Assembly: GCF_900182565.1 (NCBI RefSeq)
Contig: NZ_FXTI01000002.1
Span: 1-64,000 of the forward strand
DNA length: 64,000 bases
Source: Melghirimyces algeriensis
Lineage (GTDB): Bacteria; Bacillota; Bacilli; Thermoactinomycetales; DSM-45169
Reading direction: 5' to 3'
The notes under the pieces were generated by a model that did no database searches, was not told the origin of the DNA, and saw only the letters and a list, made by a program, of their open reading frames with translations. Below are positions 26,835-35,990 of this stretch, one piece after another. Positions within the stretch are counted from its first letter, which is position 1. Each line of letters begins with the position of its first letter. Both the position numbers and the translations under genes were made by a program.

Positions 26835-27721
26835 GTATGGGACTAACCATTATAATAACCGGAGCGCTGGTAGCCGCCTCCTGTGGATTCTTGGGATGCT
26901 TTTTGATCCTCCGACGCATGGCCATGTTGGGGGACGCGATCAGCCATGCCGTTCTTCCCGGCATTGTGATTGCTTTTTTGATGAGCGGTAGCCGGGATTC
27001 CCTCCCGATGCTCCTGGGAGCAGCTGCCCTTGGGCTTCTGTGTACCTTTTTCATCCAGAGTCTGCGGTCACAAGGGGTTCAGAGCGACGCGGCCATCAGC
27101 GTTACCTTCACCGCCCTCTTTGCAATCGGAGTCATTCTCGTCTCCCTCTACACCCGACAGGTGGACCTGGATTTGGATTGCGTCCTCTATGGGGAAATTG
27201 CCTATGTTCCCTGGGATACCCTGTATCTCTTTGGAAACAACATCGGGCCCAAGGCTATCTGGGGAGTGGGAACGGCTTTCATTCTCAGCTTCCTAGTCGT
27301 CGGCCTGTTTTTCAAGGAGTTCAAAATTGTCTCCTTCGATCCACAGATGGCCGCCGCCTTGGGAATACCAGTGCTTTTGATCCATTATCTTTTGATGGGG
27401 CTCGTCTCCATCACCACCGTCGCTTCTTTTGAAAGCGTTGGAGCCATCCTGGTGGTGGCGATGTTAACCGTACCATCGGCAACGGCGTATCTGCTGACGG
27501 ACAGACTGGAGACCATGCTGGCGATCAGTGTCGGAGTGGGCATTCTCAGCTCCCTCTTCGGCTACTGGCTTTCCCTCATCTTCAACGCCTCCATCGCTGG
27601 CTCAATGACCGTGGCGGCCGGGATCTTCTTCATCCTTGCCTTTCTCTTTTCTCCTCTCCACGGTGTTGTCACCCGCTGGCTCATCCGCCGAAAAATGCGC
27701 GCGGCAACAGATCAACCTTAA
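26831..27721 (+). CDS. mntD: Metal ABC transporter permease, second subunit
   Basis: This 296-residue ABC-3 family permease has about eight to nine helices. Conserved segments are GCFLILRRMAMLGDAISHAVLPGI and, in the coupling region, FKEFKIVSFDPQMAAALGIP. It lacks the C-terminal extension of its partner. The start overlaps the previous stop by four bases (ATGA) and has AAGGAGG upstream. It is the last gene of the operon, followed by terminators. Confidence 0.93.
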   Translation: MSMGLTIIITGALVAASCGFLGCFLILRRMAMLGDAISHAVLPGIVIAFLMSGSRDSLPMLLGAAALGLLCTFFIQSLRSQGVQSDAAISVTFTALFAIGVILVSLYTRQVDLDLDCVLYGEIAYVPWDTLYLFGNNIGPKAIWGVGTAFILSFLVVGLFFKEFKIVSFDPQMAAALGIPVLLIHYLLMGLVSITTVASFESVGAILVVAMLTVPSATAYLLTDRLETMLAISVGVGILSSLFGYWLSLIFNASIAGSMTVAAGIFFILAFLFSPLHGVVTRWLIRRKMRAATDQP

Positions 27722-27724
27722 GAC

Positions 27725-27756
27725 AAGAAAACCCCTCCAATGTATGTGGAGAGGGT
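27725..27756 (-). terminator. Terminator for the acetoin dehydrogenase operon
   Basis: On the minus strand, CCCTC-TCCA pairs with TGGAGGGG (one bulge) and is followed by TTTTCTTG. It lies about 60 bases past the lipoamide dehydrogenase stop. Confidence 0.6.
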
Positions 27757-27767
27757 GTAATTGGTTG

Positions 27768-27800
27768 GGGTGAACAATCTTTTCGTTCACCCTTGTTTTT
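27768..27800 (+). terminator. Terminator for the metal transporter operon
   Basis: GGGTGAAC pairs with GTTCACCC around nine bases and is followed by TTGTTTTT. Confidence 0.8.
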
Positions 27801-27816
27801 ATCCTTAAAATATGCT

Positions 27817-29226
27817 CTATATTCGATTCATCATATGAATCGCTTTCCCCATGACTCCTTCGGCGGCTTCCTGGATCACTTCCGGTAAGGTCGGATGGGC
27901 ATGAATCACCAGGCTGAGATCTTCCGCGTTCATCCCCATTTCAATGGCTACTACCACTTCTGAAATCAGGGTGGACGCTTCCGGGCCTACAATCTGCGCT
28001 CCAAGGATTTGGTGCGTTTCTTTGTCTGATACGATCTGGATAAATCCATGCTCCACTCCCAATGTCAGGGCACGACCATTTGCTTGAAAAGCCATCCGAC
28101 TGACTATCGTATCGTATCCCTGTTCTTTGGCTTCCCTGGGTTGAAGGCCCGTATATGCGATTTCGGGATCACTAAAGATGACATAAGGCATGGCTTGGTA
28201 ATCCACCTCTGACCCCTCTCCATTGATTACTTCCGCCACCACTTTACCTTCAAAGCTGGCTTTATGTGCAAGTAACGGTCCCCCAACGACATCGCCGATC
28301 GCAAAAATATTATGTCCTGATGTTCGAAGTTGATCATCTACGCGGATAAATCCTTTTTCATCGGTTTCCACACTGGCATTCGCCAACTCCAAACCGTGCG
28401 TGTTAGGAACTCTTCCCACAGCGACGAGCACTTGATTGACATGAAAATGTTCTTCTGAACCATTAACCGTGGCTCGAACCTCTACTCCTTCTCCAACGGT
28501 GTTTCCCTCTGTTACCATCGCATCCGTTTTGACGGTGACACCTAACTGTTTCAGCCGCTTGGTTACCATATTGACAAGGGAAGGATCCATTCCCGGCAAG
28601 ATCTGATTGAGCCCTTCCAGAATAGTCACTTCACTGCCCAGCTTTTGATAAGCGGTTCCCAGCTCCAACCCGATGTACCCACCGCCAACGATCAGAAGTT
28701 TTTGGGGGATCGACTTCAATTGCAAGGCTTCCGTTGACGAAATCACTCTTTCTCCATCAAACGGAAGCTTTTTTAATTCAATCGGCTTCGCACCGGTGGC
28801 AATCACACAGTGATGAAACCGGACTCTGCGCTCTTCATCATTCGTATCCACTTTCACCGTTTGCTCATCTAGAAAAGAGGCGGTCCCGGAACATACCTCC
28901 ACCCGATTGGCTTTGAGCAAAGAAGCGACTCCGCCCGTCAGTTTTTCCACTAAACCCTTTTTCCACTTCATCACCCGATCTAAATCGATGGAGATGTCCC
29001 CTTTGATATTGATGCCCAGTCCGGAAGAATGGCGGATCATCTCCAACCGATCCGCAACCGTAATCAGAGCTTTTGAGGGAATACATCCACGGGTGAGACA
29101 GGTTCCTCCCAACCCCCCGTTATCAATCAGCATCACACGTTTACCCAGTTGAGCAGCACGAATGGCAGCAACATATCCTCCCGGTCCCCCGCCAATGATC
29201 ACCACATCTTTTTCTTCACTGTTCAA
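27817..29226 (-). CDS. acoL: Dihydrolipoyl dehydrogenase (E3) of the acetoin dehydrogenase complex
   Basis: This 469-residue FAD enzyme re-oxidises the lipoyl group of E2 and makes NADH. The FAD motif GGGPGGYVAAIRAAQLG is at the N-terminus. The redox pair is C43/C48 in GGTCLTRGCIP, and the NAD-binding motif is VGGGYIGLELG. The C-terminal dimer domain has HAHPTLPE, with the catalytic His. It starts 14 bases after E2 and is the last gene of the operon. Family assignment is firm; the acetoin role is from context (E1, E2, butanediol dehydrogenase, AcoR). Confidence 0.93.
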   Translation of the reverse strand: MNSEEKDVVIIGGGPGGYVAAIRAAQLGKRVMLIDNGGLGGTCLTRGCIPSKALITVADRLEMIRHSSGLGINIKGDISIDLDRVMKWKKGLVEKLTGGVASLLKANRVEVCSGTASFLDEQTVKVDTNDEERRVRFHHCVIATGAKPIELKKLPFDGERVISSTEALQLKSIPQKLLIVGGGYIGLELGTAYQKLGSEVTILEGLNQILPGMDPSLVNMVTKRLKQLGVTVKTDAMVTEGNTVGEGVEVRATVNGSEEHFHVNQVLVAVGRVPNTHGLELANASVETDEKGFIRVDDQLRTSGHNIFAIGDVVGGPLLAHKASFEGKVVAEVINGEGSEVDYQAMPYVIFSDPEIAYTGLQPREAKEQGYDTIVSRMAFQANGRALTLGVEHGFIQIVSDKETHQILGAQIVGPEASTLISEVVVAIEMGMNAEDLSLVIHAHPTLPEVIQEAAEGVMGKAIHMMNRI

Positions 29227-29240
29227 TTAAACGACTCCTT

Positions 29241-30599
29241 TCAATGGTCAAAGGAAATTAATCGGTAAGGGTTTTCAATATAGGAAGTCAATTCCTGAAG
29301 GAATTCCGCTGCCGGGACCCCATCGATCACTCGATGATCAAACGTCAAACTTAATTTCATAAGCGTTCGAACCGTGATTTCACCCTGATAAATGGCCGGT
29401 TTTTCAATAAGCCTTCCCACACCTAAAATCCCGGTTTCTGGAACATTTAAAATCGGTGTAAATTCATCTACGCCAAATGAACCCAGATTGGTAATCGTGA
29501 AAGTGCTTCCCGTCAGGTCATCAACAGACAGACTCCCTTTTTTGCCAGCAGAAGCCAACGACTTGATATCCCGTGACAACTGAATCAGTGATTTGTTGTG
29601 AGCATTGCGAACAACTGGAACCATGAGTCCCCGATCAGTCGATAAGGCAATCCCAAGGTGTACATGACCGTATTGGACAATGTTTTCTTCCTCCCATTTT
29701 GCATTGAGATCGGGATGGTTCTCCAATGCCAGTACGGTTGCTCGTGCGATAAAGTCGTTATAGGTCAGCTTTACATCCATTCGTTGAACAATGTCTTCTT
29801 TGATTTGTTGCCGCAACCGAACCAGTTCAGTGGCATCCACTTCGGTATGCAACGTCAATTGAGCGGTCTGTTGCAAGCTTTGAAACATACGCTCGGCAAT
29901 CACTTTACGAATCCCGGATACGGGAACTTTCCGGATGTTTTCACCTGCAACCATTTCAGGTTCCTGTTTGGAGACGGGAGCACCTTCTTTTTTATCAGCA
30001 ATCGCTCGTAATACATCTTCTTTGGTAATCCGATTTTTAGGACCGGTCCCCTGAACACCTGAGAGGTCAATTCCCTCTTTTTTCGCCAATTTGCGCGCAA
30101 CTGGAGAGGCTACGATTTTTTTGTTTTGGGGTGGCTGATTTCTCGATGCTTTTTTCTTCTTTTCCATATCAGCCATCACCTGTAACACGTCTTCTTTCAT
30201 AATCCGGTTTCCCGGTCCAGTTCCTTGAATACCAGAGAGATTGATTCCTTCTTTTTTCGCCAGCTTGCGGGCAGAAGGGGAAATATTGTTTTGATTGTCC
30301 GTTTGTTCAGGGCCTTGATGTCCTTTCTGTTCGACGTCTTTTTTGCTTGATTGGACTGCCTCTCCCTCAGCTCCCACAAAACCGATCACTTCCGAAACCG
30401 GAACCACGCCATCCTGGGGAATTACAATGCTCAATATCCCGGAATCCGGTGCTTCCACATCAATTTCTGCCTTGTCGGAGCTGATCGTGACAATGGCTTC
30501 TCCCTTTTCTACCTGTTCCCTCTCGTTTTTATGCCACTCTACTACGGTTCCTTCTTCCATGGACAATCCTAGCTTCGGCATGACAATTTCGGTTGCCAT
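29241..30599 (-). CDS. acoC: Dihydrolipoyl acetyltransferase (E2) with two E3-binding domains
   Basis: This 452-residue core enzyme moves the acetyl group from E1 to CoA. Domains in order are a lipoyl domain (1-80, lipoyl-lysine K43 in SSDKAEID), two tandem peripheral-subunit-binding domains and a catalytic CAT domain (about 220-452). The binding domains are at 105-143 and 163-201. Each contains ARKLAKKEGI(N/D)LSG(I/V)QGTG. The active site is H422/D426 in DHRVIDG. Most E2 proteins have one binding domain, so the duplication is unusual. The start has GAGGGGG upstream. Confidence 0.93.
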   Translation of the reverse strand: MATEIVMPKLGLSMEEGTVVEWHKNEREQVEKGEAIVTISSDKAEIDVEAPDSGILSIVIPQDGVVPVSEVIGFVGAEGEAVQSSKKDVEQKGHQGPEQTDNQNNISPSARKLAKKEGINLSGIQGTGPGNRIMKEDVLQVMADMEKKKKASRNQPPQNKKIVASPVARKLAKKEGIDLSGVQGTGPKNRITKEDVLRAIADKKEGAPVSKQEPEMVAGENIRKVPVSGIRKVIAERMFQSLQQTAQLTLHTEVDATELVRLRQQIKEDIVQRMDVKLTYNDFIARATVLALENHPDLNAKWEEENIVQYGHVHLGIALSTDRGLMVPVVRNAHNKSLIQLSRDIKSLASAGKKGSLSVDDLTGSTFTITNLGSFGVDEFTPILNVPETGILGVGRLIEKPAIYQGEITVRTLMKLSLTFDHRVIDGVPAAEFLQELTSYIENPYRLISFDH

Positions 30600-30722
30600 A
30601 TACAGACCCCCTCACTCGCAATGGTTTATCACTATCATTTAGAATGGGGAAGTTCAGACGGGGATCGCTATCATTTCGTTTTGCTCACCACACCGAACCT
30701 CCCCACCGATTACCGGATCAGC

Positions 30723-31754
30723 CTAAACGGTCGTCAATGTTTCCCCTATCATCTCTTCTGCCGCCGAGAGGATTTTCTCCGTTGAGGGAAGATAAAGATC
30801 CTCCAGGGTGGGTGAAAAGGGTACCGGAGTATGCGGTGCGGTAATGCATTTAATCGGTGCATCCAAATAGTCAAATCCCTGATCCGCCACCAATGCAGCG
30901 ATGTCACGGGCTATGCTACAACGCGGGTTGGATTCATCTACTATAATGAGACGGGAAGTCTTTTCTACCGATTGCAATATCGTTTGATTATCTAAGGGAG
31001 ACAAACTCCGCGGGTCCACCACTTCCGCTTCGACCCCTTGCTTGGACAAATGGTCTGCCACTTTTAATGCGGTATGAACCTGCTTTCCGATCCCTACGAT
31101 TGTGATATCGCTCCCCGTTCGTTTCATGTCCGCTTGTCCGAGCGGAATGCGGTATTCCCCTTCAGGAACCTCTCCCTTTAGGTTATAAAGCGTTTTGTCT
31201 TCAAAGAAGATTACCGGATCGTCATCCTCGATGGCGGTCAGCAACAACCCCTTCGCATCTGCGGGAGTGGAAGGAACCACCACCTTCAATCCAGGAACAG
31301 ACGTAAACATCGGATACAGACTTTGGGAGTGCTGTGCAGCCGCCCGAAAACCGGCACCGTGCATCGTACGGATGGTGACGGGTGTTTTCACTTTGCCCCC
31401 AAACATATACCGAAACTTCGCCCCCTGGTTCAGCAATTGATCAAAACAGACGCCCATAAAATCGTTAAACATCAGCTCTGCAACAGGGCGCAATCCCGTC
31501 GAGGCAGCGCTTACAGCCGCGCCGATATAACCTGCTTCGCTGATGGGGGTATCCAGCACGCGTTTGCGTCCAAACTTCTTCACCAGTCCTTTGGTGACTC
31601 CCAGCACTCCTCCCCATGCTTCATCATCCTGGAGATGATCCACTCCGCCGCCTCCGGCTACATCTTCTCCCATCAAGATAACATCGGGGTTTTTGCTCAT
31701 GGCAACTTCCATCGCTTCACGAATGGCTTCAGAAAAGGAAATTGTTCGGCCCAT
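30723..31754 (-). CDS. acoB: Acetoin dehydrogenase E1 component, beta subunit
   Basis: This 343-residue transketolase-like subunit pairs with E1alpha to hold thiamine diphosphate. It opens with ISFSEAIREAMEVAMSKNPDVILMGEDVAGGGG. It contains RVLDTPISEAGYIGAAVSAA and the C-terminal domain IVGIGKQVHTALKVADHL. Length is normal. Its ATG overlaps the stop of the alpha-subunit gene by one base (TGATG). A 123-base gap without any gene separates it from E2. Acetoin rather than pyruvate as substrate is inferred from neighbours. Confidence 0.9.
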   Translation of the reverse strand: MGRTISFSEAIREAMEVAMSKNPDVILMGEDVAGGGGVDHLQDDEAWGGVLGVTKGLVKKFGRKRVLDTPISEAGYIGAAVSAASTGLRPVAELMFNDFMGVCFDQLLNQGAKFRYMFGGKVKTPVTIRTMHGAGFRAAAQHSQSLYPMFTSVPGLKVVVPSTPADAKGLLLTAIEDDDPVIFFEDKTLYNLKGEVPEGEYRIPLGQADMKRTGSDITIVGIGKQVHTALKVADHLSKQGVEAEVVDPRSLSPLDNQTILQSVEKTSRLIIVDESNPRCSIARDIAALVADQGFDYLDAPIKCITAPHTPVPFSPTLEDLYLPSTEKILSAAEEMIGETLTTV

Positions 31755-32764
31755 CAGGCGCCACCTCCATCGGTCGGATAGGATACATAGACATCCGTCG
31801 TCAATTCGTTCTCTGAGGGAAAAGGGCTTTCTTCCGCAAACCGGATGGCTTCCTCCACTTCCCTTTCCACCTCATTCTCAATGCGGTCGAGATCCTTTTT
31901 CGACGCAATCCCTTCGTCGGTCAGGTACTGTATGAAGCGCTGAATGACATCCTTTTCAGCCTGAGATTCTCTCTCTTCCTTCGTTTTATAGGTTTGTGTA
32001 TCTCCTTCAAAGTGACCATAATTCCGAAACGTCTTGCACTCAATCAGCGTGGGACCTTCTCCCCTTTTCGCACGTTCCACCGCTTCTTTGGCTGCATGGT
32101 AAACCGCGACGGCATCTCTCCCATCCACAACTACACCTGGGATGTTATAAGCCTGAGCGCGATCGGCGATATGGGTACAACTGGATGCATAATGAAAGGG
32201 GGTTGCTTCTCCATATCCGTTGTTTTCCGCTACAAAAACCACGGGTAAATTCCAGATCGCCGCCAGGTTGAGCCCTTCATGGAACGTTCCTTCATTATTT
32301 GCTCCGTCCCCGAAAAAACATGCCGTCACTTGATCCGTTTCCTTTACCTTGGCGGTTAAAGCCGACCCACAAGCCAAGGGAATCCCACCGCCGACGATTC
32401 CGTTGGCCCCTAACATCCCTTTCTCAAAATCAGCAATATGCATGGACCCGCCTTTTCCTTTGCATAACCCGGTGGCTCTCCCATAAATCTCAGCCATCAT
32501 CCCCTTCAAATCACATTCCTTGGCAATGCAATGACCGTGTCCCCGGTGGGTGGAGGTAATAAAATCTTGATCCGTTAAATGAGCACACACCCCAACGGCG
32601 ACAGCCTCTTCACCGGCATACAAATGGACAAACCCTGGGATGTCTCCCCTCGCAAAGATTTCGCGCACGGCGTCTTCAAACTTTCGGATTTGGACCATCT
32701 TGCGGAACATCCAAAGTCCTTGTTCCTGCTGAATGGAGTTTTGTTTTTCCTCTACGCTTTTCAT
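31754..32764 (-). CDS. acoA: Acetoin dehydrogenase E1 component, alpha subunit
   Basis: This 336-residue thiamine diphosphate enzyme cleaves acetoin with E1beta. The cofactor motif is GDGANNEGTFHEGLNLAAIWNLP ending in the N of VAENNGYG. The conserved segment STHRGHGHCIAKECDLKGMM is also present. It is the first gene of the operon E1alpha-E1beta-E2-E3. A sigma-54 promoter lies about 45 bases upstream. GGAGGGAG precedes the start. Confidence 0.92.
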   Translation of the reverse strand: MKSVEEKQNSIQQEQGLWMFRKMVQIRKFEDAVREIFARGDIPGFVHLYAGEEAVAVGVCAHLTDQDFITSTHRGHGHCIAKECDLKGMMAEIYGRATGLCKGKGGSMHIADFEKGMLGANGIVGGGIPLACGSALTAKVKETDQVTACFFGDGANNEGTFHEGLNLAAIWNLPVVFVAENNGYGEATPFHYASSCTHIADRAQAYNIPGVVVDGRDAVAVYHAAKEAVERAKRGEGPTLIECKTFRNYGHFEGDTQTYKTKEERESQAEKDVIQRFIQYLTDEGIASKKDLDRIENEVEREVEEAIRFAEESPFPSENELTTDVYVSYPTDGGGA

Positions 32765-32810
32765 GTGTACTCCCTCCTTTTCGGACTTCCCGTCCTGCTC
32801 ATCTTACAGA

Positions 32811-32826
32811 AGCAAATCCCATGCCA
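32811..32826 (-). promoter_or_regulatory. Sigma-54 (-24/-12) promoter of the acetoin operon
   Basis: The minus strand reads TGGCATGGGATTTGCT, which matches TGGCAY-N5-TTGCW with exact spacing. It sits 47 bases upstream of the E1alpha start. It needs the sigma-54 holoenzyme and an activator, which fits the AcoR-type gene at 34291. Confidence 0.85.
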
Positions 32827-32878
32827 AATTAAAACGTCGAAATAAGTGCGCTTTTTCGTATTCTTGATATCCCATAAC

Positions 32879-32914
32879 TGTTCACCTGTAACAATCTGTT
32901 CTATTTCGTTAACA
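32879..32914. promoter_or_regulatory. Probable activator (UAS) sites for the acetoin operon
   Basis: Two near-palindromes lie 50-90 bases upstream of the -24/-12 element: TGTTCACCTGTAACA (32879-32893) and TGTTCTATTTCGTTAACA (32897-32914). The TGTTCAC core recurs upstream of bdhA and of the alcohol dehydrogenase gene. Binding by the AcoR-type protein is an inference. Confidence 0.5.
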
Positions 32915-32950
32915 AAAGCAAAACCAGGCCGATTCTCCCCACGTCATAAA

Positions 32951-32974
32951 GAAACCCCGCCAGTAGGGCGGGAT
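32951..32974 (-). terminator. Terminator after bdhA
   Basis: On the minus strand, CCCGCC pairs with GGCGGG around CTACT and is followed by GTTTCTTT. Confidence 0.75.
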
Positions 32975-32988
32975 TCAACAGGACGGGT

Positions 32989-34035
32989 TCAACCCGGCTG
33001 AACCATTATTTTTATCTGCTCTTTATTGTTTGCCAACTCTTCAAATGCTTCATTTATATTGTGAATGGGAATTTCCTTGGTTACCAAACCCTCAACCTTG
33101 AATGTCCCGTCGGTAATTAATTTGATTACAGAAGGGAAGATATTCCGGTATGCGAGACTGCCCCGTATTTCCCGTTCTTTCATCACCAGATCGTTTGGTC
33201 GAATAAGGGCCGGTTTTTCCCAAATGCTCACAATCACCACTTGACCGTCCACTTCGGTACACTCAATGGCGCTATTGAGTGCCGGCTCCACACCCGTCAC
33301 CTCAAAACAGACATCCGCACCACCGTTTAATAAATCATTAACGGTGTCTTGCACCTGATCCTTCATGGGATCAAGCGTGAAATCCGCCCCCATTTGTTTG
33401 GCTAATGCTCTTCGTTGTTCAGCTATTTCTACCGCTATAATGTTACTGGCGCCGGAGATTTTGGCGGCCTGGATCACCAACAGACCGATGGAGCCTGCTC
33501 CAAATACAATGCAGTTATCTCCCGGTTTTAATTGGCTGCGCCGGACTGCATGAAGAGCCACGGCAGCCGGTTCCACCAGCGCCCCTTCCTGCAACGTCAT
33601 GGAATCAGGGATTTTGTGCACCCATCTTTCATGAACCGTTGTCATCTCAGAGAATCCACCACCCCCTCCGCTCAATCCGTGAAACCCCAGTTGCTCACAT
33701 AGGTTGTAATACCCCTTTTGGCATGCTCTGCATCTTCCGCATGCAAGAATCGGCTCAACCGTCACCCGATCCCCGACATCCACTTTTGTCACACCTTCTC
33801 CTATTTTCACAACCTCTCCGGAAAATTCGTGTCCAAGGATAACGGGTACCTTTTCTCCGGTTAAAGGGTGCGGCTCGTCCGGCAAGAAGATCGGGCCTGC
33901 CAGATATTCATGAAGGTCGGTACCGCATATTCCACACCACTTCACCTTGATTTTTACCATTCCCGGCTGTACCGTCGGCTCGGATACATCCCGAACCTGG
34001 ATATCCCGAACGCCATACCACATCGCTGCTTTCAT
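32989..34035 (-). CDS. bdhA: (R,R)-butanediol dehydrogenase / acetoin reductase, zinc MDR type
   Basis: This 348-residue zinc alcohol dehydrogenase interconverts 2,3-butanediol and acetoin with NAD(H). Catalytic zinc ligands are C and H in CGICGTDLHEY and GHEFSGEV. The structural zinc cysteines are in CGRCRACQKGYYNLC, and the Rossmann motif is GAGSIGLLV. The sequence LAGPIFLPDEPHPLTGEKVPVILGHE is characteristic of BdhA. The start ATG 34035 follows AAAGGAGG; the open frame to 34152 is upstream sequence. A sigma-54 promoter lies about 130 bases upstream. It is divergent from the activator gene. Confidence 0.92.
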   Translation of the reverse strand: MKAAMWYGVRDIQVRDVSEPTVQPGMVKIKVKWCGICGTDLHEYLAGPIFLPDEPHPLTGEKVPVILGHEFSGEVVKIGEGVTKVDVGDRVTVEPILACGRCRACQKGYYNLCEQLGFHGLSGGGGGFSEMTTVHERWVHKIPDSMTLQEGALVEPAAVALHAVRRSQLKPGDNCIVFGAGSIGLLVIQAAKISGASNIIAVEIAEQRRALAKQMGADFTLDPMKDQVQDTVNDLLNGGADVCFEVTGVEPALNSAIECTEVDGQVVIVSIWEKPALIRPNDLVMKEREIRGSLAYRNIFPSVIKLITDGTFKVEGLVTKEIPIHNINEAFEELANNKEQIKIMVQPG

Positions 34036-34161
34036 CGGAATCCTCCTTTTAAAAACTGAAAGCCATACCGCTCTTCCCTTTTGGCACACACCTTGGCTTT
34101 CGGTTGCTATTTCATATATCCGCTCCTCTTTTTTGGATTTCTCGTTCCACAAATTTATTAA

Positions 34162-34177
34162 TGCAAGTCCCTCGCCA
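34162..34177 (-). promoter_or_regulatory. Sigma-54 promoter of bdhA
   Basis: The minus strand reads TGGCGAGGGACTTGCA, with the GG (-24) and GC (-12) elements correctly spaced and one mismatch in the -24 block. The resulting mRNA would have a leader of about 115 bases. Confidence 0.7.
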
Positions 34178-34212
34178 AACTGACATCATGAAAGAATCCG
34201 TTCTTTATAAAT

Positions 34213-34254
34213 AACAATGTTTCATTCATTGTTCACATGTTGCAAATCGTTACA
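34213..34254. promoter_or_regulatory. Probable activator sites between bdhA and acoR
   Basis: AACAATG-7 bases-CATTGTT (34213-34233) is a perfect inverted repeat. It is followed by TGTTCACATGT (34230-34240) and TGTTGCAAATCGTTACA (34238-34254). They lie upstream of the bdhA -24/-12 site and share TGTTCAC with the other two sigma-54 regions. Confidence 0.5.
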
Positions 34255-34290
34255 GGAATGTTTTATGATGAGATAGAAAGGAGGTTAACC

Positions 34291-35844
34291 ATGCAATTAA
34301 CAAAATCCACTTGGAGCCAGTTCGTCCAAAATGGCACCTTGGACCCGGCCCGAATTGAAAAGGTGATTCACGAATCCTGGTCGCGGTGCAAAGCGTTGGA
34401 TATAAACCCCTTTCGCAAAGTAACAGATAAAGTATTGACACTGAATGAGCTGGAAAAACGGCGAAATCAGCTCGATATTTTAATAAAGGAAGCCAAATTG
34501 TATTTCAACGAATTGAAAGCGTTTACAAAAAATCATGAGATGATCGTTCTTCTGGTAGATCGTGACGGATTTATCCTTACTCAAGAAGGGCATCCGAGAA
34601 CCATGGAAAAGGCAAAATCCATGCGTTTTTTACCCGGTGCAAGATGGTCTGAAGAGAATATCGGTACCAATGCCATTGGAACAGCTTTAAAAACCGGAAG
34701 TCCCATCTATGTGGAAGGCTATCAGCATTTCACTGTCTCTTCCCATGATTGGTGCTGCGCGGCAGCCCCCATTAAAACCGAATCGGGAGAGCTTCTTGGT
34801 GTGATCGATATCTCCGGTCCGGTTGGAAAAGCACACCCCTATCTGCTTGCAATCGTCAGCACCATTGCCACAACCCTTGAGAAAAAAATAAAGCACCGCT
34901 TTCATCGTTTCCCAGATTGCGGAGAAGGAAACGAACATTCTTTCTTTGAGGGAGCTATCGGTACAAGTCCAGCCTTCCTGAAGACCCTGGATCTGAGTAA
35001 AAAAGCCGCTTCCGTTTCCTACCCTGTCAGTTTACAAGGAGAGAGCGGAACGGGAAAAGAACTGGTGGCAAAATATATCCATCGTAACAGTTCCAGGTCC
35101 AATGGTCCCTTTATCGCTTTAAATTGCGGGGCCATATCGTCACAACTTTTGGAGAGCGAACTCTTTGGTTATGAGGGGGGCGCTTTTACCGGAGCCAAGG
35201 CAGAGGGGTATATCGGTAAACTGCGTGCCGCTCATAAAGGAACCATTTTCTTGGATGAGATTGCGGAGTTAAGTCCAGAAATGCAGGTGGCCCTTCTCCG
35301 GTTTCTGCAAGAGCAAACCGTTCGTCCAATCGGTAGCAATAAAGAATACCATGTGGATACACGCGTCATTACTGCCACTCACAAAGATCTAAAGAAACTG
35401 GTACAAAGAGGGGAATTTCGGGAGGATTTATTCTTTCGTATTTTCGTTCTCCCTATCCAATTGCCGCCCCTTCGTGAGCGTAAAGAGGATATTCCCCATT
35501 TAGCCAATTACTTTTTTAATCTCTTCGGTATTGAGAAAAATTTGACATATGAGGCAATGAAAGTGCTCCAAGAATATGATTGGCCCGGTAATATCCGCGA
35601 ACTTAAAAATGTCTTGATCGCCGCTAATGTTTTTGTAGATGAGGATGTCATTCATCCCTTAACCTTAATGCAAATCATTAAAGAACGCTCCACAGCTCTA
35701 GAAACCAATACGCTCCCACGTGAATCGCGAAATAAAGCGATCAAACAAGCTCTTGAAGAAACAAACGGAAATATTTCAAAAGCATCTAAACTATTGGGTG
35801 TCTCAAGAACCACGCTTCACCGGTGGCTGAAAAAGCAAACGTGA
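34291..35844 (+). CDS. acoR: AcoR-type sigma-54-dependent transcriptional activator
   Basis: This 517-residue enhancer-binding protein has an N-terminal GAF-like sensing region (about 60-190), an AAA+ domain (about 215-445) and a Fis-type helix-turn-helix at the C-terminus. The AAA+ domain shows Walker A GESGTGKE, the sigma-54 contact loop GGAFTGAKAEG, Walker B TIFLDEI and the R-finger region. The helix-turn-helix reads NGNISKASKLLGVSRTTLHRWLKK. The start ATG 34291 follows GAAAGGAGG. It is divergent from bdhA and presumably activates bdhA and the acetoin operon in response to acetoin. Confidence 0.92.
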   Translation: MQLTKSTWSQFVQNGTLDPARIEKVIHESWSRCKALDINPFRKVTDKVLTLNELEKRRNQLDILIKEAKLYFNELKAFTKNHEMIVLLVDRDGFILTQEGHPRTMEKAKSMRFLPGARWSEENIGTNAIGTALKTGSPIYVEGYQHFTVSSHDWCCAAAPIKTESGELLGVIDISGPVGKAHPYLLAIVSTIATTLEKKIKHRFHRFPDCGEGNEHSFFEGAIGTSPAFLKTLDLSKKAASVSYPVSLQGESGTGKELVAKYIHRNSSRSNGPFIALNCGAISSQLLESELFGYEGGAFTGAKAEGYIGKLRAAHKGTIFLDEIAELSPEMQVALLRFLQEQTVRPIGSNKEYHVDTRVITATHKDLKKLVQRGEFREDLFFRIFVLPIQLPPLRERKEDIPHLANYFFNLFGIEKNLTYEAMKVLQEYDWPGNIRELKNVLIAANVFVDEDVIHPLTLMQIIKERSTALETNTLPRESRNKAIKQALEETNGNISKASKLLGVSRTTLHRWLKKQT

Positions 35845-35900
35845 TTCTCTCCATTTCCTTGGATAGATGATTCTGAAAAAGCCCAAATCTAACTTTTAGA

Positions 35901-35928
35901 CGGTCAAGATCGTTTTGACCGGTTTTTT
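35901..35928 (+). terminator. Terminator after acoR
   Basis: CGGTCAA pairs with TTGACCG around seven bases and is followed by GTTTTTT. Confidence 0.8.
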
Positions 35929-35962
35929 GTGGTTTCTACATCCGCCTGATTTCGCCAGGATA

Positions 35963-35990
35963 TAAAAAACGCCCTCTGATTAAGAGGGCC
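35963..35990 (-). terminator. Terminator of the broken DUF779 gene
   Basis: GCCCTCT pairs with AGAGGGC, followed on the minus strand by GTTTTTTAT. It directly abuts the stop of the DUF779 remnant. Confidence 0.75.

Noticed and set aside
32836..32862. Possible cre site upstream of the acetoin operon
   Set aside because: The match around AAAAGCGCACTT is too weak at the outer positions.
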